A stretch of DNA of 64,000 bases from Marvania coccoides (GCA_963854735.1 OY978103.1:1116001-1180000); one strand, 5' to 3'. Positions 34,185-45,734 are shown, numbered from the stretch's first letter. Notes: generated by a model not told the origin, from the letters alone. Numbers and translations: made by a program.

Positions 34185-35122
34185 TCAGTACACCGCGTCG
34201 TTCCCGCCGTCATCATCGTCATCATCGTACTCCTCATCGTCATCGAAATTCTGGTATGGGTCTTCGTCTTCTTCCACAAGCTCCTCGTCATCTATCACCT
34301 CATCTTCCTCGATTTCTCCCATCGCCATCTGGGCAGTACCAGGGGTGCCCCCCAGGTCTTCTCGCCGCGCCAGCTCCTCCAGGCGGCCAGCCATGGGGTC
34401 CTCTGACGCGAGGTCCCGCGTATGCTGCGTGTGCGCCGCCCAATAGGCGGCCTGCGCCTCTTTTGTCACTCCCTTGCTGCAAGCGCGTTGAAGGGAAAAG
34501 GGTTGAAAAACACGCGAGGATCGATGAGGAAAATTGCATAATATTTTTATTCCAATTATATAAATGTGTATTTCATCCGTAATGTGGGCCTTATTCGAAA
34601 GGAGATTCAGAAAGGGATGACAATAAAAATAAAATAAAAAAAATTTGAACATTGCGCACCTCTTTTGCTGCTCAGTATACAGCTCTCTGGGGAAGTACAT
34701 GCCGTCCAGGGTGACCACTGAAGCTAGAGCTTTCTGCGAGGCGTCTCTGCGCTCGCGGTCAGCTAGGTCTCCGAGGTGGAAAGCAGATGATTGAAATCCA
34801 GCGTTGATGCTGCGAAGAGAGCGAGAGAGGGGCTCGCAAGCCTCCTGGACGCGCTCGGTGAACAGTGGAAGCGGTTCTCTTTCCTGCGGAGTTAAATTAA
34901 AGTAGAAATAATATCTCATGAATTTGAGCCAAAAGGGGAAAGCGGGCGGCTGGACATGTTTGGCTGTAAAAGCTGACACAGAAAGAAGCTTGGATCTCAT
35001 ACTGGGTAGGTGGGGGGAGGTCCCTCCGCGAGCTTTGCTTCGATGGGGTTGCCTTCGTCGTCACGGGCCGTTGGGCGAGGGCCTTGCGGCGCACGCCCTC
35101 TTCCCCTCCCGCCGCCGCGCAT
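34185..35122 (-). CDS. RPC31: RNA polymerase III subunit RPC7/RPC31
   Basis: Three exons (35122-35003, 34883-34660, 34476-34185), 211 aa. The N-terminus is the Gly/Arg-rich MRGGGRGRGRAP characteristic of POLR3G/Rpc31, followed by EGPPPTYP. A middle segment (REPLPLFTERVQEACEPLSR to LDGMYFPRELYTEQQKR) fits the conserved central region. The tail is strongly acidic (EEDEDPYQNFDDDEEY) and ends NDAVY, like the acidic tails of other family members. RPC7 belongs to the Pol III initiation subcomplex that directs tRNA and 5S transcription. It is convergent with the BIN4-like gene (215 bp between stop codons). Confidence 0.85.
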
Positions 35123-36148
35123 AGTTTCAAGTAACTGGTGTGGTTTTGTTGCGAATTTGGAACAGCTATATTTTTAAGTTTTCGTCTTGCTTCGAAATGG
35201 AGCAATTCAGGTCGAGAATGACCTCTTTGTGCCTTTGATTGAAAACAAAATAAAATATTTGAACGCGCGAAAACGGGATTTCAGCAGCGCAAGAGGTTGC
35301 GATATTATTTATTGATTTAATTGATACGTGTTTTCATTATAAATTCGGCTATTCTGCCGAGCACAGCCGCCGTAAGGTGAGGAGCCCAGAATTACCACGT
35401 TTGTCCAAAAAGCATTTCAGGAGCAGCGCCGTGTCTTTCCATTGCACCCGGAGGGGCCGCTTGCCTTCTACATGCACTTGTAGGCAATGGATAGCAGCTA
35501 GGATATTTTTTGTTCAGCAGGAAGTGATCAAACAGCGCTGCATCAATGCCAGCCGCCCATCTCCACTAAAGAGCTCTTGTATTGCAGCGCATCACACAGT
35601 TAATTACGCTATAAAATATACTGGGAAATGAGAAAAACAAAATGAAGGACGATGATGATGAGGGTGTTACAAGCCTAAGTCGCCGCAGGCGGGACAGGGA
35701 TCAAAATCCCGGGGGTCGGCACTCGAAATATTTTTAATAAAACAATAGAAAAAGGACTGATATAATCCAATCGGGTGCTGCCCGCCAGGGACACAGAGAA
35801 GGGACCCGGAAGTTTGCAACATGGTGCGGCCGTTGTCCCAGTTCCCCCCCAGTGGGAGGCGGTGGGCTGGAGTCAAAACAAATAAACAACAAGGTCCGGA
35901 CGAAATGTCTACAAAATAAAGAAAATGAAACGTTTCTTGCAAAAACAAGCAATTAAAAGGCAAGGATCGTCGTCAGTAAGCTCAAAAGAGAAAAATGAGA
36001 GGCATCGTGGTCATTTAAAATAAGTACGCAGCAGCAGAATGATAAGTCCATCTTGTATCAAGAGTCGTAATGTTCGTGGCTTGCAACTTCACGTAAAGGC
36101 TTCTAAAGTTCGATTTTAAGATAAAGACAGTCCGACGTAGACACATTA
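35123..36148. other. Intergenic region
   Basis: 1,026 bp between the RPC7 start and the fibrillin stop. A moderately GC-rich island at 35660-35880 has short open frames on both strands with no motif and no matching splice partners. The rest is AT-rich. It should contain the RPC7 promoter and the fibrillin 3-prime end; I see no specific element. Confidence 0.45.
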
Positions 36149-37998
36149 TTAATTCTTCTGCACCTCCGGCCTGTCATACCTGCAAGGCAATATTTTTCAT
36201 TTTATCATTATTATTTTGCTTAAAAAGTAGGTTTTTAACTCAATAGCAGCCGTATTTAGTGCTGCTGCTGCTTTACTCACGTGTTAGGGTCCACCACGCC
36301 TCCCCGCATGAACACTGATGCCAGGGCAGTGCCCATCAGCATCGACACCAGCCCCGCCGCTTTAGCCGGCATCGGCAGCGTTGGTGACGCCATGGCGTAG
36401 CCGCCGCCCACCACCATGGTGCCAATGCACGACCAGAGGATGGCAGCGCCCAATGGGGTGGTGCTTTTGGTGCCAATCAGGTCCATGCCGGCCAAGTCAG
36501 ACTCGCCGCCACGCGTGAACCTACAAAAAATATCGATAACAATATCATTCAACAAAAATCACCAATATCATCTAGAAACTGCAATTGACATCGCCGAGAT
36601 GGCTGTTTATGGGGGGAAACGAGTGTTTTTATACATGTATTAGAGAAGAAATGCCATGAAGGCAAATCCAAATGCAATAAATTGTGTAATTTGTTATCAT
36701 CATTTTACTACTCACACAAACAGCGAGCCGCGGGAGCCCTTGCCGATGCGCACGCGTTCGTCGAGGTAGGTAGTGGTCAGCACCACGGATGAGGCGGGGC
36801 CAAAGCGGGTGGCAATGCCGCCTGGGAGCTCAAGCTCGGGGGGCTCGAAGAAAACTTTAACAGTGTCCAGCTCATTGGGGCCGTCTTCCTGCTGAGGAAT
36901 GGCCACCAAGGTGCCGCGCAGGCCTACTGCTACGGGAAGGCAGCCAAAGAGGGAGGCCTCGATCTTGTTGGTCACCTGCAAACATAATATGTATTGAGAG
37001 AAAGAAAATAAGCAAAGCAACAGCTTAAACGAGCTCAAAAACTTGCTTACACAATCGAGAAAGATATCTGCATTGTTCAAATGTCTTCATTTTGTTTGTA
37101 AACACCCGAAGCAATAAATGCAACAGTTGGTTTTGAAAAATGATGTTTCTTTCTTTCTTTCTTACCACGTCGGGCTGCAGCACGCTTTGGCATAGACGGG
37201 TGGTCTTCAGCAGCAGCTTTCCCACGCCAGTTCGAAAACGGCCACCGGCAGGGGGGCCGCCCTGGGCGTTGCCTTGGCTGACGTAGGCCACGTTATAGTT
37301 GCCCCAAATGAGGGGGCTCTCTAGGGGGCGGGTGCCGGCGCCGATGGAGGCCAGCTCGCGAATGATATTGTTGATCTCGAGGCGGCGCTCCTTGGACACG
37401 GAATCTCCGCTGTCTGAAAGCACAGAATTAAAATAAGGGGTCAAAGGGAGGTTGGGAGGATACTAAGGCAATATTTACATACGCAGTGTACTTTGATGAT
37501 TGTTAAGCTCAATCAAGAGTCCCCAGGGGAGTGACATTGACATAAAAGCAAGAAAACTCTAAAACAGGACGAGCTTAATTATCCCCGGAGTATATTGGGC
37601 ATGTGAAAAAATAGAGTTGATTCTAAGTTTTTTCATATGCCCAATAAGCACCGAGGATAATTAAGCTCGAAGCGCATGAACACAAGAGAGTACGCGGAGT
37701 CGTTACCTGTGTCTTTTACCAGCTCCACCAGGCGGTCCACCAGCTCGGTGGCCTGCGCCTTCTGGGCGGCAGCTGACTCAGCAGCGGACTCAGCGACGGC
37801 GGTGGCGTCAACTGCTGCTGGAGCAATTGCCTCCTCGACGGCCTGGGTCTCGGTGCCCACGGTGTTGAAGGTCTTCACATTGAGGCGCTTTGCAGAAAAA
37901 GGGCGCAGGCCTGGAGTTGAGATGAAAGTGGGATTGCCGTTGGTTCGTTGCAGCTGGGCAACGCTGGGTCGAGACCCAATTTGGGTGATCGCGGACAT
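36149..37998 (-). CDS. Plastid fibrillin (PAP domain) with C-terminal membrane segments
   Basis: Five exons: 37998-37707, 37413-37166, 36975-36716, 36520-36281, 36179-36149; 356 aa. The first 50 residues (MSAITQIGSRPSVAQLQRTN...) look like a chloroplast transit peptide. A PAP/fibrillin domain follows: RLEINNIIRELASIGAGTRP, then LIWGNYNVAYVS, and the hallmark tail LTTTYLDERVRIGKGSRGSL. Fibrillins are lipid-binding proteins of plastoglobules and thylakoids. After FTRGGESDLAG the protein adds two hydrophobic helices (AILWSCIGTMVVGGGYAMA and KAAGLVSMLMGTALASVF), which typical fibrillins lack. The last exon is only 31 bp. Intron 1 carries a long imperfect hairpin. Confidence 0.85.
37571..37668. 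repeat. Foldback (inverted-repeat) element in fibrillin intron 1
   Basis: Arms 37571-37612 and 37627-37668 are inverted copies of about 41 bp with roughly five mismatches and a loop of about 14 bp. The left arm begins gagcttaattatcc and the right arm ends ggataattaagctc. A third, related copy of one arm lies at 29582-29630. The structure fits a short MITE or a small-RNA precursor. Confidence 0.8.
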
Positions 37999-38144
37999 CG
38001 CTGCAGTTTGAACTCAATAAAGTAAATAAAATAAGGGTCTCAGCAGATAGAGATTTTGCAGAAGATGAGCTGCGTCGTCGTTTTGGGCTGTGAGTGGAGT
38101 TCTCGCGCTTAAACTGGCTTGATTCAATTCAACAGTATTGTAAA

Positions 38145-39333
38145 ATGCGGGTTGTCTACAGCGGAGGACACGCCCGTGCGGCGAGCCCCACCGCTGCTCG
38201 TTTTATCAATGCACCTCGCCAACACTTGATCACAGCCACAAGTGAGACCACCTATTTCAATTTTCTGCCCCTTAAAAATCCGCAATTAGTCATCCAAGCC
38301 CACCTAGTAATTCATCTCCCACCAATGTGCAGGCGTCCGGCCACAAGCTTCTGTCTCTGCAGCTGCTGCCATCGCCGCCAAACGGGCAGCAAAGCCCAAC
38401 CTGCTGACCCGCATCCTCACAATTTCATCCGTACCGTACACCGCCTACGTCCCTGAGCCCTCCACCTTCCTTCACGCCGTCTCAGCGGAGGCTAAACAAA
38501 TTTGGGCAATCGGCGTGCTCGCCATCGTTGCTCGAGCCTCCACGCCCATGCAGCTCACGCTCGTGGCCGTGGTCGCCTCCATCACCGCCCTGGCACTCCC
38601 CGCGCGGCTGTGCCGCCCGCAGCTCACCCGCCTGGCTGGCCTGTGCGCTTTCATTTTTGCCATCACCGTCTTCGGCTCTGACGTGGCAGCGCCCATCCTT
38701 TCCGACCGCGCAGCGGGCGCAGCAGCAGCAGCAGACCTCCCTGCGTCCATGGCAGACGCCGTGGTGGCGCGATCCTACCGGTATGTCATGCTAAACCTCG
38801 GGCCTTTTAGCGTGACCAAGCGGAGCTTCTCACTGGCCGTGACCGTCACCGCGCTGACCTTTTTAGCGCTGCAGTCGGCCAGCCTGTGCCTGGTGACCAC
38901 CCCGCCCGAGCGCATGGCGCGCGCCGTTGGCCGCATGCTGGCCCCGCTGCGCTTTCTTTGCGTTCCCGTCAACGAGCTCGTGCTGACGGTGCTGCTGGCG
39001 CTGCGCTTCATGGCGACGGTGTTTGAGGAGGCGCGCAACCTGTGCTTGGGGCTGGCCAGCCGTGGGATCGACTGGAAACTGGTTGGAACGAGGGGCACGC
39101 TGGGTTTAGCAATAAGAACAGCGGGGCGGCTTTTTACTAATCTGCTTTCCAGGAGCGACAGCATTGCGGTTGCAATGACGGCGCGTGGGTTCATAGGGCC
39201 GGAGAGGCACGTGCTGCATTTGGAAATGGGCGGCAGGGAAGCAGAGCAAGGCAAGGCAGGGCAGGTATTGGGTGATGTGGGGGCTCTTGCGTGCTTGGCG
39301 GGGCTGGTGGCGCTGTCCCGTGTCCTGGTGTGA
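38145..39333 (+). CDS. ABCI12-like chloroplast protein (ECF transporter T-component family)
   Basis: Two exons (38145-38241, 38333-39333), 365 aa. A Ser/Ala/Arg-rich leader (MRVVYSGGHARAASPTAARF) predicts a chloroplast transit peptide. Hydrophobic segments follow: IWAIGVLAIVARASTPMQL, LVAVVASITALALPAR, LAGLCAFIFAITVFG and AVTVTALTFLALQSASLCLV. The C-terminal half contains the CbiQ/EcfT-type coupling elements: LRFMATVFEEARNLCLGLAS and the DSIAVAMTARGF segment, where T components have an ARG coupling motif. In plants the ABCI12-type protein sits in the inner plastid envelope as the transmembrane partner of ABC ATPases; its substrate is not established here. It is divergent from the fibrillin gene, with 146 bp between start codons. 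Confidence 0.8.
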
Positions 39334-39713
39334 ATGTAAATATGTAATGTATGAAATGCGTAGAGGCGATATCACGCGAGAAAAGCAGTAAAAAGAAATA
39401 TACATTTGGCAAACTTGAATTGCCTGGGGGTGCAGTAAATTGCAGTGTTTAAATATTGCAAATTGAACTATCATCTTGAATTTGCCCACCGGGCATTTGC
39501 ACAGGCAGTTGAATAAGATCGGGCACGAAAATCTTTTTCGGAGAGAAAACCCGCGTTGGAGGTGAACAAGCGCAGGACCGCAGAATCTGATAAGCTTGAG
39601 GTCGATCAGCAACTGTCAATCTTTCGAGCGGCAGGCATTCTGGTTGACGTCGCTGCGCTTCTGATCATTTTCGGAATCCTTTTTTCTGAGGCAGCGGATG
39701 CGCCAGGGCAGCC
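39334..39713. other. Upstream region of the first SnRK2 gene
   Basis: 380 bp between the ABCI12-like stop and the kinase start. The first part is AT-rich and holds the upstream gene's 3-prime end. From about 39540 it becomes GC-richer and probably forms the kinase 5-prime leader. An open frame at 39556-39768 has no ATG and overlaps the kinase start in another frame. Confidence 0.45.
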
Positions 39714-41642
39714 ATGGCCCAGAGATCTGAGGACCCTTTGGAAGGGAACCAAAAGTATCGAAAGGTGACGCGCGTATCCTGGACGTGCACATCGAGCGCT
39801 CCATCAGTGGTAGTGACTGGCTCCCATACCGCCCCCTCTCTATTTTAACAAAAGTTTCCTCTTCTGCAGATCAAAGACATCAACTCTGGCACATTTGGGT
39901 TCGTCCAGGTATGCCTCCAGCCTGCGCCTGGCTCTCACGCCTTTGAATTGCGGTCTTACACCTTTTTTTTATATTCAGCGATTGCCCTACCCCACTCTTG
40001 GTCATCTTTTGTGCCGTGCAGCTCGCCCTGGACAAGATCACAGGCCGGCAGGTGGCCATCAAGTTCATCGAGCGCGGCGACAAGGTATAACTTGCCGGCA
40101 ATCCTCATTTTCTCCCACCACTTCACCCTCCACCGCTCTTAATCCATTGTTCATCCCTCCCATAGGTAACAAAATACGTGGAGCGCGAGATCCTCAACCA
40201 CCGGCAGCTGGTGCACCCCCACATCGTGCAGTTCAAGGAGGTGTTCCTCACCCCCCGCTACCTGTGCATCGCTATGGAATATGCGGCAGGCGGAGACATG
40301 TTCGAGTACGTGGTGCGAAAGGGGGGGCTCAGGGAGAGCGAGTCGCGGTGGTTCTTCCAACAGCTCATCGTCGCAGTTGACTACGTCCACAGAATGGCGA
40401 GTTTCTAATGATATACATGGAGTTCAGTTTTTTTTTTAATGGAGAATATTGGTTTTTATCATTCCTAACTTTTTGACCCTTTTTCCAACCTATTGTTCGC
40501 TACTTTTAGCACTTAATCAATTCATTGCTATTAATGGTGCGCAGGGCGTCGCCAACCGCGACATCAAGCTGGAGAACACGCTGCTGGATGGGTCGCCAAG
40601 GCCGCTCATCAAAATCTGCGACTTTGGGTGAGTCACGGGCAACTTTGACTCCACTTTCTGTCTCTATATTACTATTCAACAGCGCTACCTTCATTCCTCT
40701 CGCAACACGCGGGCTATCGAGCCGCGTTTTCTTTTTAATAACCTATCGTTTTCCATCCCTAATTTTTAATTTTCAAACGGCAGGTACTCCAAGCACGAGA
40801 AGTTCCAGAGCGCTCCCGGGTCGCGGGTGGGCACCCCCGCCTACCTGGCCCCCGAGGTCATCATGACCACCAAGGGCAAGACCTACGACGGCAAGGTCGC
40901 CGATATTTGGTCGTGCGGGGTCATGCTGTACGTGATGCTGGTAGGGGCGTACCCGTTCGAGCGGCCCGAGGATAAGACGGACCCGCAGAAGCTGCAGAAG
41001 ATGATTCAGCGCATTCTGCGGGTGGAGTACGATTTCCCTGTTGGGATGAAGCTGTCGGCAGAGCTCAAAGACATCATGTCCAAGCTGCTCATCCCAGGTA
41101 CAAACATCGTTATTTTCATCATGTCACAGGCAGTATGGTGCATGTTCATTGTGTTTCGGAGAGTTTCCCTGCCCCTTTTTTTAATATTTCTTAATTTTAT
41201 TAAGATTTCTTAATATATTTCTTAATTTTATTCGGGAGAGGACACACCCACTCGAAACTCCTTTCCCTAGTTTTTTTCAATGCATTAGTATTACACTGCT
41301 ATATATGCTTTCTTGGTGCACCGCTGAACAACTCCCCCCCCCACCCACCCACCCACCTTTTCGGTTTCAGACCCAGCCAAGCGCATCACCATCACCGGCA
41401 TCCTCGACCACCCCTGGTTCAACAAGGACCTGCCCCCCGGGGTCAAGCAGATGAACGACAACATGCGCATGCCGCCCGCCGGCAGCCAGACTGAGGCACA
41501 GGTGCGGGCGGTGGTGACGGAGGCGCAGCGTAACCCCGCAGCGCCGCAGCAGAACTGGGAGGACGACTACATCGACGACACCATGGACGCAGAGAACTAC
41601 GACTCGCCGTACGAAGACGACTACGGGGTGGGAAGCCAATGA
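39714..41642 (+). CDS. SnRK2-type Ser/Thr protein kinase A
   Basis: Seven exons: 39714-39764, 39870-39908, 40022-40084, 40166-40396, 40545-40627, 40784-41097, 41371-41642; 350 aa. Kinase landmarks in order: [12 protein letters not shown] (Gly-rich loop), [11 protein letters not shown] (catalytic Lys), [16 protein letters not shown] (catalytic loop), [20 protein letters not shown] (DFG and activation loop), TPAYLAPEV, and [20 protein letters not shown]. The subfamily activation loop and ERGDK element are typical SnRK2. The C-terminus is Asp/Glu-rich ([15 protein letters not shown]), as in SnRK2 regulatory tails. In land plants SnRK2s act in osmotic stress and ABA signalling. The fourth intron starts with GC (ATG|GCGAGT). 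A paralogue lies 1.3 kb downstream in the same orientation. Confidence 0.92.
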
Positions 41643-42088
41643 GAAGCTGTAGTTTGCTTGGCACGGCCCCCGTCGGCAGCGGCGGCATCGCATGGAGTGA
41701 CAGCGACAACAATAACAACGGTAATAATGAATCGTATGTGCACATGGGCACAGACCAGCCTCTGGAGGGCCTTCGCCCGTGCCTTGAAGGCATTTGGCTG
41801 GTGACTGACGTAACATAATAAAATTGAATTCTAGGCTTCTTTGAAAGAGAGAGAGAGAGACTTTGTTTTCATTCCTTCATTCACAGCATGTTTTACACAG
41901 TCGCCCCCCTATTTTTACTCCTCTGTTTTCTTAGGTATTCTTGCATTGGTGTACTTTGAAAATTGTCAAAACTCTTGTTCTCTGCTCCTTTTTCTTTCCC
42001 ACCTCTTCTTCCTGTTTTATTTGTCTCTTGATTTGTGGCCACGATGCAATTCGCTGAGGGCCGTGACTCTTCTGGGACAGTGAGGCGC
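41643..42088. other. Intergenic, 3-prime of SnRK2 A
   Basis: 446 bp. AATAAAATTG at 41816-41825 looks like a polyadenylation signal for the kinase and is followed by a (GA)n run at about 41845-41861. The rest is pyrimidine-rich and non-coding in appearance. Confidence 0.5.
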
Positions 42089-42316
42089 TCACCCGGGGGC
42101 CACCATGGTTTCCTTTTCTTGCGATTTCGCAGCGCGCCGTACTTCACGTTTCATATACCTTTTGACGTATTCGTTCATCAAGAAATTTCCGCTTACAGTT
42201 TCCATGCCAAACCATGGTTTGTAACACCGTTCTATCATTGTCAAATAGTATGTGATGGAGTCGGCACCATGATTGGTGCCCGATGTGGCAGTAGGCTGGG
42301 ATTGAACAGAAGTCAT
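42089..42316 (-). CDS. Possible small protein, unrecognised
   Basis: A frame of 75 aa starting MTSVQSQPTATSGTNHGADS. The second half (YLTMIERCYKPWFGMETVSG, then NFLMNEYVKRYMKREVRRAA) has the amphipathic, basic look of a small membrane-associated or mitochondrial subunit. The frame is open further upstream to 42451. A GGGTGAGC donor-like site overlaps the stop codon, so the protein could continue in an exon I could not find. Codon bias is weaker than in neighbouring genes. No family recognised. Confidence 0.35.
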   Translation of the reverse strand: MTSVQSQPTATSGTNHGADSITYYLTMIERCYKPWFGMETVSGNFLMNEYVKRYMKREVRRAAKSQEKETMVAPG

Positions 42317-42908
42317 TGCCAAGGCGGGCGTGAGGTGGGCAGTTCCTGCTGAATTATAACAGACTGCAGATGCATCAGATTGATTGCAGTTTTTTTTTAA
42401 TGGGTACCGCGGCGGGACCTGGGAATTATCTATCAAGTTTTGCCGCGCCATGATTTTGGGCCATGCGAGACTTGACGCGGATTTTATTTTATGATAATTT
42501 TATGAAACAGATTACATGGTGCTTGGGCATGGGCCCTATGAATGGCTTTGAATCGAATTTGTTTCTCCACCGCTTCTGCCACCGCCGCTATCATGAGCCT
42601 CCTTGCGAGCCTCTGGGGGGTGTACGCGCCTGCATCGCACTTTCTACAGAAGCTCGCGTTCTCATGCTCGCGCTGAGAGTCTCCTCTGCCAACTAAAACT
42701 CACTAAACCAATATAACTCCTTTCCTAATGATTCAGCAGGTGACCTCGTGCCCATCATATATATATATATATTATTATACATTGCGACACTAGAACATCA
42801 CCCACTCCCCCCTTCCCCCCGCCCCTCCACCCGGAAGCGTGTTGAGCATAGATTCAAATATTTTTGGGTTAAGTTTGGATATTCCTGAGCAATCGTGTGT
42901 TCAGCAAA
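42317..42908. other. Intergenic, upstream of SnRK2 B
   Basis: 592 bp containing an (AT)n stretch at about 42757-42772 and a C-rich tract at about 42800-42830 shortly before the kinase leader. Short frames show no motif. It probably includes the SnRK2 B promoter. Confidence 0.45.
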
Positions 42909-44735
42909 ATGTCTACGCCCATCATGGATCCTCTTCACGGACACGACTTGTATGAAAAGGCGAGAAATTGGTTTCGAAAAAAATTCAAAAGATTTCACCG
43001 GCTATTTTTCAGCTAGCAGCCATGCGCTGCATTAAAATTATAGTGATCGTGTTTATTGATGGCCAACAACTGCGTTTCCATTGCTGCAGGTCAAAGATTT
43101 GAATCGTGGGGCATATGGGATGGTTGTTTTGGCCAAAGACAAGCAAACTCAAGAGCTGTTTGCGCTGAAATTCATCGAGCGAGGTCCGCAGGTGCGTGAA
43201 ATCGCCATTGATGGCGTTCTTTTTATAAGGGAATCTCACGCCATCTCCACTTTGTCCACCGTTCACCGCTTCTCCTTTGTTTCCCTTCATTTCCCTGCCC
43301 GCAGAAGATCAGCCGCTACGTTCACCGAGAGGTACATGCATTTTCTCCTGTTTTTTCTTCCAAGAAACTCTCAAAGCACTGCCCACCGTCTCCAATTTCT
43401 TTTTTCTTTTTGTCTCTTCCCTAAACACTCGTCTCACCCTATCAGATCGCCAACCACATGAAACTGCGGCACCCGCACGTCATCTCCTTGCGCGAAGTCT
43501 TCCTCACCCAGCAGCATCTCGTCCTCGTCATGGAATTTGCGCCAGGCGGGGATCTCTTCACCCACGTCCGAAAATCTGGAGGGCTGCCGGAGTCAGAAGC
43601 CCGCTGGTTTTTTCAGCAGATCACCATCGCCATCGACTACTGCCACCGCCTGGGGGTGTGCTCCCGCGACATCAAGCTGGAAAACACGCTGCTGGATGCC
43701 ATGCCCGGGCCCACCACAAAACCGCTGGTAAAGCTCTGCGACTTTGGATTTTCAAAAGACTCGAACTACCACAGCGCGCCCGGGTCGCGGGTGGGCACCC
43801 CCGCGTACCTGGCGCCAGAAGTGATCACGGCAGACAAGAATGTGAGATACGATGGTGCAGCGGCAGATCTGTGGTCCCTGGGTGTACTGCTGTACGTGAT
43901 GGTGTGTGGGGCGTACCCGTTTCAGAGCAGGGAGGATGACGCCATGCTGCCCACCCACCGGCGAATGGATATGCTGCTGAGGAGGATCCAGCAGGTAAGG
44001 AGGAGCAGGATTTTTTTTTAATTAAATATTCATTATTGCCTGCCATTCCTGCTCTTCCCCCTCAGTTTCAGTCTCGAATGTTGGCGTAAAGCATGTTTTT
44101 TTGTTTTCAGCTTCGCGGTTATTAAACTATTTTTGCAAGCTTTACGCTCCCAAGACTACCGTAAATATGTTTTTGCTTCTTTTCCTTTCAGGTCGAGTAC
44201 ACCTTCCCTCCTCAGCGCAAACTCAGCGAGGGCGTCAAGGACCTCATACGTCAGCTGCTGGTGCGCGATCCCAGCAAGCGTGCCACCCTAGCGCAGGTAA
44301 TGCGGCACCCGTGGTTTTTGGAAGGAATGCCGCTCGACGTACTTTCTTTCAACGATCCGTTGGTGCAGAGGGCGGAGCCGGTCACGGAAGAGGTGAGGTG
44401 TGGGAAATGGGGACAGTTAAAATGCTGTTTTATTCAGCAGAATATGTTTTTTTGTGGACGATGATTGCGAAGAATCGTGTTTTGTAACTGCCGAGATTCG
44501 TAGTTTAAAGTAAATAATACACAACTCCTTTTCTAAATACACGTTTTTTTTCTATTTTCTTCTGCAGATGGAGAACGAGATCGCTCGGCTGGTTGAGGAG
44601 GCGCAGCAGTGTGCCCCGGTGGGATCCCGCTCCTCCCACGACCACGATTCTGGCTACATGGAGGTGGTAGATGCCATGCTGCAGTCAGGGAGGGAAGAGT
44701 CGACAGACATGGGCAGCCTGATGGACCAAATTTGA
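42909..44735 (+). CDS. SnRK2-type Ser/Thr protein kinase B (tandem paralogue)
   Basis: Six exons: 42909-42959, 43090-43191, 43305-43331, 43446-43994, 44192-44392, 44568-44735; 365 aa. It shares the SnRK2 landmarks with kinase [68 protein letters not shown] and DLWSLGVLLYVMVCGAYPFQ. The first exon is 51 bp in phase 0, exactly as in kinase A (MSTPIMDPLHG... versus [11 protein letters not shown]...), supporting tandem duplication. The first intron begins with GC (AAG|GCGAGA). The catalytic core (exons 5 and part of 6 in kinase A) is fused into one long exon here. The C-terminal tail ends GSLMDQI and is less acidic than kinase A's. Confidence 0.92.
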
Positions 44736-44952
44736 TGAGAATGTGAAAAGCAGCCGAGAGGCGTCATTTATTAAACCACGCTGCAGGAACAATATTTATT
44801 TCTTCTCAATATACAGGTTTTCAAGCAACCCTCATTTATTATAATTATGTTAAATTATTTTAACCCTCCCTTTGCACTTGTTCACTGACTGAAGCGAAAC
44901 GTCTCTTCACAAATTTATATTATTTATATTACAAGCTAATGGAACGTAACGG

Positions 44953-45521
44953 TTAAAGAACTCGTGGTGTGGATTGACAGGTAGAACTGCGTCGCAATCG
45001 CAGTGTTATCGACTCCAATAAAACGATTGAAAGAAAAAAGCAAGTGAAAGAACTGCGGTTTATCAGGCGGTTCAGCAGCTCAGGCAGCCGCCGCAGCGCC
45101 GCTGCAGGGAGCGGGGCACCGTGGGAGAGAGCTGAGTCGGCTGCACAGAGCTCTTCGACATAGGCAGCGGTCTGAGATTGTAGACAGTCTCGAAAGCACT
45201 GCAGCCGCCACACGGTCCCGGCAAACTCCTGCACTGTGGGCGGTTTTTCATGCATCATGGTGTGCTTCAGCCGGTGCACCTCGTCGCTGCCTGAAGCTCT
45301 CCATGTACCGGGCTCAAAGGGCGAAGTGCCCGACAGATTGTCAACTGCGTGGATGATCCCTCCTGGGTCTAAAATGAAGGCAGGGGTGGTGGGAGTGTCA
45401 GCATCGATGCCTGGGCGGTGCAGGCGGGCGGTGAAGCGCAGAAAATATCGCCCGTCGCGCTGTTTCCATCGGGTGAGGAGGCCGCGAAGGAAGCTGCTGC
45501 CCAGAGCCCCAGGATGGCGCT
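44953..45521 (-). pseudogene. Truncated paralogue of the neighbouring CCCH zinc-finger gene
   Basis: Reading from 45521 downward after an acceptor (ATGCAG), the frame encodes FLRGLLTRWKQRDGRYFLRF, then LSGTSPFEPGTWRASG and VWRLQCFRDCLQSQTAAYVE. Each block is nearly the same as in the large gene at 46990-50732 (RWKQRDGRYFLRF, LSGTSPFEPGTWEASG, AWRLQCFADWLGQQ). Similarity ends near LPELLNRL at about 45065; an unrelated tail then runs to a stop codon at 44953. Only the N-terminal domain survives, without the long disordered region or the zinc finger. A first exon was not identified. It could be a pseudogene or a short functional derivative. Confidence 0.65.
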
Positions 45522-45734
45522 CTGCATGTTTGAGAGGTAGGAAAGAAATTTATTTTCTTTTTTAACTTACTAATAAGGCTAATGGTTGTGAACACAATAC
45601 GTGAAGAAGGAGAGAAGGTGAAAATATTGAGAGTAAAAATATATGGCTGCAGATAGAGTTCAATAATATATCTACCTTTTGCCCAAGCTTTTGCCGCGGG
45701 TGCTCAACGAGTATAGGTTTACAAGGTTTACAAG

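Noticed and set aside
35667..35963. Minus-strand frame of 98 codons in the RPC7-fibrillin gap
   Set aside because: The translation has mixed hydrophobic segments without motif, and no flanking exons join it.
39556..39768. Open frame overlapping the start of SnRK2 A
   Set aside because: It has no ATG and overlaps the kinase leader and first exon in another frame. A hydrophobic stretch is present but unsupported.
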